This document shows positions 24,795 to 32,100 of a stretch of DNA of 51,149 bases, piece by piece. The stretch lies in NCBI GenBank assembly GCA_002898355.1, contig BEHD01000015.1, forward strand, positions 1 to 51,149, in the 5' to 3' direction. Below the pieces are notes generated by a model that was not told the origin of the DNA, ran no database searches, and saw only the letters and a program-made list of their open reading frames with translations. Position numbers and translations under genes: made by a program. The stretch is from an archaeon HR01. GTDB taxonomy: Archaea; Thermoproteota; Nitrososphaeria_A; Caldarchaeales; Caldarchaeaceae. Position 1 is the first letter of the stretch. The number at the start of each line of letters is the position of its first letter.

Positions 24795-25769
24795 CTAGTC
24801 ATATTTTGGAGCTATCTCTTCAGCGACATATTCCAACACTTCCAAATCTCTTGTGAGAGGGATTATATTGAAATGGGTTAAGCCGGCAGAGATTTGTTCG
24901 TCTATGCGCTTGGCAAGCTCAGCCTTATTACATATTAGGTATTGTTTTTTCGCCTCCTCTAACGGCATAGCCAGAACCTGTGAAACCTCTTCCGCCGCCT
25001 TGCTCTCCCGCCCATCGAGTAGATACACGTACTTATGTGACATGAAGGGAAATGACTCTTCATCTTTCTTTAGAGCTTTGAGATGGGAGCGTAGTATCTC
25101 TATGCTCTTCCTGATATATTCCACAGGTACATATGTGGCTGCATACCATCCATTGCCCAACTCTGCAGCCCTCTTTAGAAGCCTTTCAAACTTTGTGGGT
25201 TCATTGAGGGAACGACCACCAGCCCCTATTATTATCGGTGGATGGGGTTTCTGTATGGGTTTGGGCTCAAGCCGCATGTCTTTGAACTTCCAAAACCTGC
25301 CCTCCCAGCTTGCAGTGTCCTCTGTCCACAGTAGTTTCAACACCCTAATGGCCTCCTCAAATCTCCTACCCCTCTCCCGCATACTTACCCCGATAAGCTC
25401 GTATTCTTTGTCAAGCCAGCCTATAGCTACTCCCAGGATGAATCTGCCGTTAGATATTACATCCAAAGTGGCCACCTCCTTGGCAAGGATGCCCGGGTTT
25501 CGCAGAGGAAGTATTATAATGGCCGTGCCTAGCTTGACTTTCTTTACAGCCATGGCTACAGCAGCCATCGTGACCAGCGGCTCATACCAGCTGGTGGAGA
25601 GAAGGGGTGGGGCCATAACAAAATGTTCCGCATGCCAGATGGATGTGTATCCGAGTCTCTCGACCTCACGACAATAGCTCGCAAGTTCTTCTCCTGACAT
25701 ATACCCGCCCTTCCAAGATCCGCCACAGTAGTCTGGAAGGACAACACCAAATGTAGCTCTGTTCCTCAC
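24795..25769 (-). CDS. Luciferase-like (LLM) flavin- or F420-dependent oxidoreductase 2
   Basis: A 324-residue LLM barrel with VERLGYTSIWHAEHF, TSWYEPLVTMAAVA, KLGTAIIILPLRNPGILAKEVATLD, RFILGVAIGWLDKEYE and KPHPPIIIGAGG. It resembles the protein at 19593-20594 (shared GYT(S/T)IWH, SWYEPL-type, LPLRNP and AIGW patterns), and both end with a similar hydrophobic closing segment before EEIxPKY. The start is GTG at 25769 with GAGGTGAT upstream, 6 nt after the ParB-cyclase fusion stop, so it is the second gene of that operon. The substrate is unknown. Confidence 0.85.
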   Translation of the reverse strand: MRNRATFGVVLPDYCGGSWKGGYMSGEELASYCREVERLGYTSIWHAEHFVMAPPLLSTSWYEPLVTMAAVAMAVKKVKLGTAIIILPLRNPGILAKEVATLDVISNGRFILGVAIGWLDKEYELIGVSMRERGRRFEEAIRVLKLLWTEDTASWEGRFWKFKDMRLEPKPIQKPHPPIIIGAGGRSLNEPTKFERLLKRAAELGNGWYAATYVPVEYIRKSIEILRSHLKALKKDEESFPFMSHKYVYLLDGRESKAAEEVSQVLAMPLEEAKKQYLICNKAELAKRIDEQISAGLTHFNIIPLTRDLEVLEYVAEEIAPKYD

Positions 25770-25775
25770 AACTCA

Positions 25776-27167
25776 TCACCTCGAAATGATATTATCCAAC
25801 ACCATATTAGGAATTCTTGATGACCTCCTCCTTCCACCATGGGTGTCTTCATCACGGTTTTCGGTATATTGCCAAGCTACAACTCTACAGGGTGCGGCCT
25901 CACAGCCCAGAATAGGTATGGGGAAAGCAGTAACCCAAAGCCTTTCCACCCTATCAACCGGTGTCAGGTTCAAGTTCTCCAGAATCAATATGTCGTTGGA
26001 GAGGAGTATTTTGTGGATGGGGTAGTCGAATCCTTCTCTCCTCATATGGTATGGTATCTCAGGCGTTAGGGTGTCCACACCTATCATTTTCACCTTGGAG
26101 TCCCTCAACCACCAAGCCACATCCTCGGAGATGTATGGGTGGAGGTTATACTCAGGGCTCTTGAATAGACCACCCCATCCGGTATTAAAGAACACGATAG
26201 TGTTTTCATCAACAAGCTCTTCATATCTTTTAACATCAGCCAAGTTTATGGGTTGGTTCTCCGACTTCTTCACACTAATAACTACGCAGTCTCCCATGAA
26301 TCTGGAGAGTTCGTATTCTTCTATTGTCTTTCCACGCTCAAAAAACTGGCGTGGTGTATCAACATGGGTGCCAATATGAGATGGTATGTATATGTTGGTT
26401 ATGTTAACGGAGTCGATGATTAAAGTGCTGGCTGTCCTTATCTGGGGTGGAGTAAGTATCTTAGGTATGTGGGGCATGCCGTTGAATATAGGCTGTGAGA
26501 GGTCCACCACCGAGAGCCTAGACTTCCCACCTACTCTGTCGGACTTGGTGACGGCTGCAACGCGTCTTCTTAGCTCCCTCACGGTTAGAGACTCCTCAAT
26601 GGTTTGTTGGAATAGCTTCTCCTGCAAAGCTCTATCTCGGACCTTCAGCAGGACCCTAGCATGGAGAAGCCCAAACCTATTAGTATCAATACTACCGCTC
26701 TTTAGGGCTCTTATGATATTAGGGCTTAGTGAGAGGAGCTGAACTCGGTTGTAGACATACTCTCTACGGACCCCCAATAACTTGGCGATCTCATCATAGG
26801 TCCTACCAAACTTAGCTTTCCAAGTCTCGAAGAGTTCAGCCTCCTCTACAGGGTTCTTATCCTTTCTAAACATGTTTTCAATCGAACTTTGAATTAGAAT
26901 CTGCTCATCACTAAGCTCCTCTACAATGGCGCTAATCTTGCTTAGGCCTAATAGCTTGGCTGCCTCCAATCTTCTCCTACCCCAGACGAGCTCAAAAAAT
27001 CCATCGGATGCTGGCCTTACCTTTATCGGGACATCTACGTCACCTTTAGATTTGATAGATTTTGCAAGTTCCACGACTTCACCCATGTCCTTCCTATTAG
27101 GTAACCACCCTACAGGCCTCACCCTATCCACGGGAATCTTCCTGATGCTCCTATGGCGCTCTGGCAT
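25776..27167 (-). CDS. ParB-like DNA-binding domain fused to a cyclase/kynurenine-formamidase-like domain
   Basis: Two unrelated domains in one 463-residue frame. Residues about 8-210 are ParB/Spo0J-like: PVDRVRP, VWGRRRLEAAKLLG (the GxRR nucleotide box, 63-66), ENMFRKDKNPVEEAE (97-111), and a helix-turn-helix TYDEIAKLLGVRREYVYNRV (123-142). Residues about 218-435 are a cyclase domain: LSVVDLSQPI, S263-HIGTHVD-270 (metal ligands H264, H268, D270), IGVDTLTPE and ILILENL. The position of the catalytic base His (PxHF) is Q274. No parA is adjacent. Start is ATG 27167, 26 nt from a TATA box. It may be a regulator whose cyclase domain senses or processes a metabolite; that role is inferred. Confidence 0.88.
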   Translation of the reverse strand: MPERHRSIRKIPVDRVRPVGWLPNRKDMGEVVELAKSIKSKGDVDVPIKVRPASDGFFELVWGRRRLEAAKLLGLSKISAIVEELSDEQILIQSSIENMFRKDKNPVEEAELFETWKAKFGRTYDEIAKLLGVRREYVYNRVQLLSLSPNIIRALKSGSIDTNRFGLLHARVLLKVRDRALQEKLFQQTIEESLTVRELRRRVAAVTKSDRVGGKSRLSVVDLSQPIFNGMPHIPKILTPPQIRTASTLIIDSVNITNIYIPSHIGTHVDTPRQFFERGKTIEEYELSRFMGDCVVISVKKSENQPINLADVKRYEELVDENTIVFFNTGWGGLFKSPEYNLHPYISEDVAWWLRDSKVKMIGVDTLTPEIPYHMRREGFDYPIHKILLSNDILILENLNLTPVDRVERLWVTAFPIPILGCEAAPCRVVAWQYTENRDEDTHGGRRRSSRIPNMVLDNIISR

Positions 27168-27189
27168 CGTTTTAGGGGTGCCCCCAACA

Positions 27190-27197
27190 TATATAAG
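27190..27197 (-). promoter_or_regulatory. TATA box of the ParB-cyclase operon
   Basis: CTTATATA on the minus strand is centred 26 nt before the ATG at 27167. It lies about 65 bp from the oppositely directed Liv operon TATA box. Confidence 0.6.
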
Positions 27198-27262
27198 CAG
27201 TTAGTTTCACACATCTCCCATTTTTTATTGGCTGTCCGGCTAATCAATAATTTTGCACAACG

Positions 27263-27270
27263 CTTATATG
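27263..27270 (+). promoter_or_regulatory. TATA box of the Liv operon
   Basis: CTTATATG is centred about 28 nt before the ATG at 27295 and supports that start over the upstream TTG and ATG codons. Confidence 0.6.
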
Positions 27271-27294
27271 CGTCAATCTGCCATCATTAAAGAC

Positions 27295-28728
27295 ATGGAA
27301 GAGAAAAAAAGGGAAGCAGCCACAGCAAACCGTATAACTAGAAGGAAGGCTATCAGCAGCGCCGTAGCGGCCGGTGCAGTGGTCGGTGTCGGTATAGTGG
27401 CTGGCCTTGGCGGATACTTTGCTGGAGCGGCATCTGGTGGAAGGGCTGAGACGATAACGCAGAAGGAGACGGTCACGGTTGGAGGTCAGACGGTTACAGT
27501 AGGGGGCCAGACTGTAACAGTGACAAACACGGTGACACAGCCGACCACAGTGACTGCAACAGTAACCGGCACAACAGGCCCGGCCAAACCTGTGGTCATA
27601 GGATATACACTACCCAAGACAGGAGGTTTCGCCGCCAACGGAGTAATACATGATATCGCTGATGAGATAGCTATTAGAAGGATAAACGAGACCGGTGGAT
27701 TCTTGGGAAGGCCTGTTGAGAGGCTTGTCTATGACGACCGCTCCGACATTTCACAGATACCCCCGCTTTATGAACGGTTGATTACACAAGACCAGGTGGA
27801 CCTCATAGTGGGTCCCTACGCCACCCCATTCATTGCCGCCGCTATGCCCGTGGCAGAGAAATATAGAAAGGTATACATCTTCGACTCCTACACGCTACCT
27901 AAACAGGCCACCTACGAGTTCGCATTCTCCAGCTGGGCTACAGGCTATAACACAGACATAGAATGGCCTACCCTACTGTTTGAGGCGCTTCAAAATTCAG
28001 CAGGCAAACTCCCCAAGAGTCTTGTCGTAGTTCATAACACACATCCTGGAGCGACATTTGTGGCCAGCGGCGTACCAAAAGTTGCAGATAGTTTTGGTAT
28101 AGAAGTCCTCGACGTGATAAGATACGAGCTGGGAACAACAGACTTCCTTCCAATTGCCACACGGCTGAAGGAGCTCAAGCCCGAGTTTGTATTCCAAGGA
28201 GGTCTTGTCTTAGATGAGAGCAACCTGAAAAAGGCCCTAGACAAGGCTGGATTCATACCGTATGGCCATTCAAGCCTCTGGCCCGCTGTCGGAGCAGTAT
28301 TGGGACTAGGTCCACTTGGTGAAGGGCTAATCAGCCAGTCGGTCTTCGAAAGACATATACCGTTTACCCAGGATGCCGAGGCGAGATACTTTGTACGGAA
28401 TTATGAGAAAAGAGCGCAGGAGGCCGGTCTAGCATATTGGAAGGCTGATACACAGAGTGGGACAAGCTACGCTATGTTCCAAATACTCAGAGAAGGAGTT
28501 AGAGGCTCAGGCTCCCTAAACGACGAAGACATAGGTAACTGGCTTAAGAGGAATACGGTTGATACGATATTTGGGGAGCTGAGATTTGACGGCCCCAACA
28601 ACTATGGACCGATGAAGACTTGGATAGCGCAGATACAGAATGGGGAGCAGATAGTTGTCTGGCCACCAGACTATGCTAAGCCAGGGTCAAAACTGCTGTA
28701 TCCTTCACCACTAGCTAAAGGGTACTAG
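27295..28728 (+). CDS. Branched-chain amino acid ABC transporter substrate-binding protein (LivK-like) with twin-arginine signal
   Basis: About 477 residues. The N-terminus has a twin-arginine motif (ITRRKAISSAV) followed by a Gly/Ala-rich hydrophobic segment, indicating folded export or anchoring. A Thr/Val-rich linker with two GGQTVTV repeats follows (27469-27522), a typical archaeal surface spacer likely to be O-glycosylated. The receptor domain begins at PVVIGYTLPKTGGFAANG and continues with RRINETGGFLGRPVERLVYDD and LIVGPYATPF, the PF13458 pattern. It delivers ligand to LivHMGF directly downstream. Amino acids, amides or related organic acids are possible ligands. Confidence 0.92.
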   Translation: MEEKKREAATANRITRRKAISSAVAAGAVVGVGIVAGLGGYFAGAASGGRAETITQKETVTVGGQTVTVGGQTVTVTNTVTQPTTVTATVTGTTGPAKPVVIGYTLPKTGGFAANGVIHDIADEIAIRRINETGGFLGRPVERLVYDDRSDISQIPPLYERLITQDQVDLIVGPYATPFIAAAMPVAEKYRKVYIFDSYTLPKQATYEFAFSSWATGYNTDIEWPTLLFEALQNSAGKLPKSLVVVHNTHPGATFVASGVPKVADSFGIEVLDVIRYELGTTDFLPIATRLKELKPEFVFQGGLVLDESNLKKALDKAGFIPYGHSSLWPAVGAVLGLGPLGEGLISQSVFERHIPFTQDAEARYFVRNYEKRAQEAGLAYWKADTQSGTSYAMFQILREGVRGSGSLNDEDIGNWLKRNTVDTIFGELRFDGPNNYGPMKTWIAQIQNGEQIVVWPPDYAKPGSKLLYPSPLAKGY

Positions 28729-28761
28729 AAGTCCGGAAACCACTAGCTGCAAGGGGACGCC

Positions 28762-29622
28762 ATGGTAACGCTGTCAGGGGTAATTCAGAGCCTCCTTACA
28801 GGGACGTTGGTGGGTGGATATTACGGGCTATTCGCATTGGGTCTCTCCATGTCCTGGGGCGTCCTAGACATCATTAACATGTCCTACTTCCCATTCGCCG
28901 TCCTCTCAGCCTACATAGCCTATGCAACGATGACAATCATGGGGCTCGACCCCTTCATATCCCTCCTTTTTTCCATCCCCAGCTTCTTCATCACAGGTAT
29001 CCTCATGCAGCTCTTCTTCAACAAGTTCAGAATAGATATTTTCAGGTCACTAATAGTCACATTCGCCCTACTTGTGGTGGTTGAGAACGCCCTAGTCTAC
29101 ACATGGACAGCCGACGTAAGGAGGGCCCCAGTCGGATTGCTTGGCAGCTCCATATTCATAGACTCTCTCTATGTGCCTATAGGGGAACTAGTAGCCTTCT
29201 TCATAGGTGTGGCGATAGTCATCATCAACATAGCCATATTCAAGAAGACTCGGCTGGGCCTGGCTTTGAGAGCGATATCTGAGAATAGGGAGGCTTCAGC
29301 CATGTGGGGTGTGAACTATTCTAGGATAGCATTGATAGTTGGTGGGGTCTCGATGTGCTACGTGGCCATAGCCGGACTATTCATAGCAATATTCTTCCCA
29401 TTCACCCCGAGCCAAGGGAACCTCTTCATAGGAAGGATTTTCGCAGTCACCATATTTGGAGGACTGGGAAGTGTCACAGGCGCCTTCATAGCCGGAATAA
29501 TCTTAGGGGTGGCCGAGTCTGTAGCAGCCACCCTCTTCGCGCCCTCATGGTCACCCCTAGTCGCCTTCTTACTCCTCCTCATAATATTGGTCGTCAAGCC
29601 GAGCGGGTTGACTTGGCGATGA
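28762..29622 (+). CDS. livH: Branched-chain amino acid ABC transporter permease (LivH)
   Basis: 286 residues with about eight membrane helices. It has the LivH opening LLTGTLVGGYYGLFALGLSMSWGVLDIINMSY, RLGLALRAISENREASAMWGVN (the cytoplasmic loop that contacts the ATPase) and GGLGSVTGAFIAGIILGVAE. It follows LivK by 33 bp with AAGGGGA before the ATG. Its TGA overlaps the LivM ATG as ATGA (29619-29622). Confidence 0.93.
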   Translation: MVTLSGVIQSLLTGTLVGGYYGLFALGLSMSWGVLDIINMSYFPFAVLSAYIAYATMTIMGLDPFISLLFSIPSFFITGILMQLFFNKFRIDIFRSLIVTFALLVVVENALVYTWTADVRRAPVGLLGSSIFIDSLYVPIGELVAFFIGVAIVIINIAIFKKTRLGLALRAISENREASAMWGVNYSRIALIVGGVSMCYVAIAGLFIAIFFPFTPSQGNLFIGRIFAVTIFGGLGSVTGAFIAGIILGVAESVAATLFAPSWSPLVAFLLLLIILVVKPSGLTWR

Positions 29623-30587
29623 GCTCTAGAAGGCTGTCTGCCTCTATTAATGCAGCACTCATTGCTGCCCTCGCAATATTGTTAACGTTACCTTATCTAG
29701 GAATTTCAGCATTCATGATATCTTTCCTCCTGTCGGTCTTCGTTTGGGTGACGCTGGCGGTTAGCTGGAATATACTGTCGGGATATACAGGCTACTTCAG
29801 TTTCGGACATACAGCCTTCTTCGGCTCTGGGGCTTTCGCCTCAGCAGTGACCGACTTCTACTACGAAATAAACTATTTTCTAACCATACCCATAGCAGGT
29901 GCTATTACGGCAGGGATGGCTGCAGGTCTGGGACTCGTCACCTTCAGACTTAGGAGGCTTCGTGGCCAGCTCTTCGCCCTCACAACTGTTGTGCTTACTT
30001 CTGTCTCCTCCATAGTGGTGATAAACAACTGGGGAAGCGGCATAGTAATGCGTTCAGTTAAGGCCTTCTGGCCCTTTCTCAGCATCCCACACGTCTTCTA
30101 TACCTTAGCGCTGATATTATGCATAGGCAGTATCTATATCTCTATGGTAATATATCGTTCACGGTTCGGCCTAACATTATTCGCCATAAGGGATGATGAA
30201 GAGGCTGCTGAAGCTATAGGCGTCAACTCTTTCAAAAGTAAGATGGCTGCTTTCTGCATCAGCTCCCTATTGGTTGGGTTGGCTGGAGCTGTGTTCGCTG
30301 GATGGATAAAGTATGTCTGGCCAGAGACGGTTTTCAGCATTAACTACTCGCTATATCCAATCCTCATGACAATTCTCGGAGGGATGGGGACGTGGGTTGG
30401 ACCGATCTTGGGCGGCATAATCCTTACCACCATCTTCCAAATAGTGGCAGGCGGCGAAGCTGTCCTCAACAACATCATCTTAGGCTCACTGCTGGTTGCT
30501 GTCATGATATTCTTACCACGAGGAATCTTCAACCTAGCCCTTTCAGGATACAGAAGGATAAGGACACCGCTCCAACAGCGGGTCTAG
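29619..30587 (+). CDS. livM: Branched-chain amino acid ABC transporter permease (LivM)
   Basis: 322 residues. It has AVSWNILSGYTGYFSFGHTAFFGSGAF, the classic LivM block, then RLRRLRGQLFALTTVVL, RFGLTLFAIRDDEEAAEAIGVN (ATPase-contact loop) and TILGGMGTWVGPILGGI. A longer open frame exists upstream, but it is the wrong frame of livH. The ATG at 29619 overlaps the livH stop in ATGA and starts just before the first helix. Confidence 0.93.
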   Translation: MSSRRLSASINAALIAALAILLTLPYLGISAFMISFLLSVFVWVTLAVSWNILSGYTGYFSFGHTAFFGSGAFASAVTDFYYEINYFLTIPIAGAITAGMAAGLGLVTFRLRRLRGQLFALTTVVLTSVSSIVVINNWGSGIVMRSVKAFWPFLSIPHVFYTLALILCIGSIYISMVIYRSRFGLTLFAIRDDEEAAEAIGVNSFKSKMAAFCISSLLVGLAGAVFAGWIKYVWPETVFSINYSLYPILMTILGGMGTWVGPILGGIILTTIFQIVAGGEAVLNNIILGSLLVAVMIFLPRGIFNLALSGYRRIRTPLQQRV

Positions 30588-30596
30588 CCTAAAACG

Positions 30597-30604
30597 TTTA
30601 TAAG
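30597..30604 (+). promoter_or_regulatory. TATA box before livG
   Basis: TTTATAAG is centred 27 nt before the livG ATG at 30628, so the two ATPase genes may be transcribed from a second promoter as well as by read-through from livM. Confidence 0.5.
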
Positions 30605-30627
30605 CGTGGCTTGGGAAGAGGATGTAG

Positions 30628-31329
30628 ATGTCCCTGCTAAAACTAGTAAATGTAACAAAATCATTCGGAGGTGTAAAGGCGGTCAACAACGTCTCTTTGG
30701 AGGTACAGCCCAACGTGATTTTAGGGCTAATAGGCCCCAACGGTTCAGGTAAAACAACTCTCGTCAACCTCATCTCAGGGTTCTATAAGCCTGATGCGGG
30801 AGATATTTTCTTCAGAGATGAGAGGATAACGGGCCTGAAGCCGTATCACATAGCAAACAGGGGGATTGTAAGGACCTTCCAGTTGACTCGGGTCTTCAAG
30901 CAGTTGACAGTAATGCAGAATATGATGGCTGCCCTAAACTCCCACAGCGACTTCGACTCCAGAAAGTTTTCTGAAATTCTCGCTATGATGGGACTTGAGG
31001 GGAAAGAGCACGTGGTAGCCGGAAACCTATCATACGGTGAGCAGAAGCTCCTTGAGATTGGTAGAGCTTTGATGAAGGACCCTGACCTCCTCATCTTAGA
31101 TGAGCCTGCAAGCGGTATAAGCCCAACAATAATAGAAAGACTCAACAAGCTGATAAGAGATCTGAAGGGGTTGGGCAAAACTATTCTAATTATCGAACAC
31201 AACCTCAACGTGATAAGCACGATATGTGACAGAGTTGTAGTATTGAACTATGGAGAAAAGATCGCCGAGGGTACCTTTGAAGAGGTATCGATGGATCGTA
31301 AGGTAATAGCGGCATACATAGGTGAGTGA
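30628..31329 (+). CDS. livG: Branched-chain amino acid ABC transporter ATP-binding protein (LivG)
   Basis: 233 residues: Walker A GPNGSGKTT, the Q-loop region, LivG-type RGIVRTFQLTRVFKQLTVMQN, signature LSYGEQKLLEIGRAL, and Walker B LLILDEPASG. It energises the LivHM channel together with LivF. The start is 40 bp after livM. Confidence 0.94.
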   Translation: MSLLKLVNVTKSFGGVKAVNNVSLEVQPNVILGLIGPNGSGKTTLVNLISGFYKPDAGDIFFRDERITGLKPYHIANRGIVRTFQLTRVFKQLTVMQNMMAALNSHSDFDSRKFSEILAMMGLEGKEHVVAGNLSYGEQKLLEIGRALMKDPDLLILDEPASGISPTIIERLNKLIRDLKGLGKTILIIEHNLNVISTICDRVVVLNYGEKIAEGTFEEVSMDRKVIAAYIGE

Positions 31330-31333
31330 CTTC

Positions 31334-32074
31334 ATGAGTTTAGAGATTAGGGGTCTATCATCTGGGTACGGAAATACAGAGGTATTGCATGGGGTGGATA
31401 TCTCAGTCAATGAAGGAAGTATAACCGCCATGATTGGGCCTAACGGCGCAGGGAAAACCACTCTCCTAAAAACCATAATGGGGCTGGTTAAGCCTAGGAG
31501 CGGTAGTATCATCTACAGACATGATGGCAGAACAGAAGATCTTGTACGTATAGGCGCCCACGCTCGTGTAAGGTATGGGATATGTCTGGTGCCGGAGAGC
31601 GGGAGGGTCTTCCAGAAAATGACTGTCCTAGAAAATCTAAAGTTCGCCGCATATACGGTCAGAGATAAAAATCTAGTCAACGAAAACATGGTTAGAGTTT
31701 TCCAGCTCTTCCCCATATTAGGTGAGAGAAGAAATCAGCTGGCGGGGACTCTGAGTGGGGGTGAGCAGGCTATGCTTGCTATTGGGAAAGCACTGATGCT
31801 AAAACCTAAACTCATCCTTCTGGACGAGCCCTCGCTTGGTCTTGCACCCAAAGTTGTAAGCAATGTATACACAAAGCTGAGAGAGATCAATGCATTAGGG
31901 GTGACTCTCTTTATTGTTGAGCAGAATGTTGACAAAGCCCTAGGCGTTGCTAACCATCTATACATGCTGGCGCAGGGTAAGATAGTTTTCTCGGGGAAGC
32001 CGATGGATGTTAAGAGAGAGGAGCTTCTGGCAAAATATTATGCCGGATACGGTCAGGTGGCTCAAAAAACATAG
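31334..32074 (+). CDS. livF: Branched-chain amino acid ABC transporter ATP-binding protein (LivF)
   Basis: The second Liv ATPase: LSSGYGNTEVLHGVDISV, Walker A GPNGAGKTT, VPESGRVFQKMTVLENL (LivF-type Q-loop continuation), signature LSGGEQAMLAIGKAL, and Walker B LILLDEPSLGLAP. The frame opens with a GTG at 31322 that overlaps the livG stop, but the family start MSLEIRGL fits ATG 31334, with GGTGA upstream. Confidence 0.93.
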   Translation: MSLEIRGLSSGYGNTEVLHGVDISVNEGSITAMIGPNGAGKTTLLKTIMGLVKPRSGSIIYRHDGRTEDLVRIGAHARVRYGICLVPESGRVFQKMTVLENLKFAAYTVRDKNLVNENMVRVFQLFPILGERRNQLAGTLSGGEQAMLAIGKALMLKPKLILLDEPSLGLAPKVVSNVYTKLREINALGVTLFIVEQNVDKALGVANHLYMLAQGKIVFSGKPMDVKREELLAKYYAGYGQVAQKT

Positions 32075-32080
32075 ATAAAT
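32073..32080 (+). promoter_or_regulatory. TATA box of the molybdenum hydroxylase gene
   Basis: AGATAAAT, right at the livF stop, is centred about 25 nt before the ATG at 32101. Confidence 0.45.
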
Positions 32081-32100
32081 TGGCTTTGGTGTAGCCAGTC

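Noticed and set aside
25776-26500. Chromosome-partition (parABS) locus
   Set aside because: The ParB-like domain is fused to a cyclase, there is no parA beside it and no repeated parS-like palindromes were seen.
29355-29618. N-terminal 88-codon extension of the livM frame
   Set aside because: It is the shifted frame of livH; the ATGA overlap at 29619 and family homology place the livM start there.
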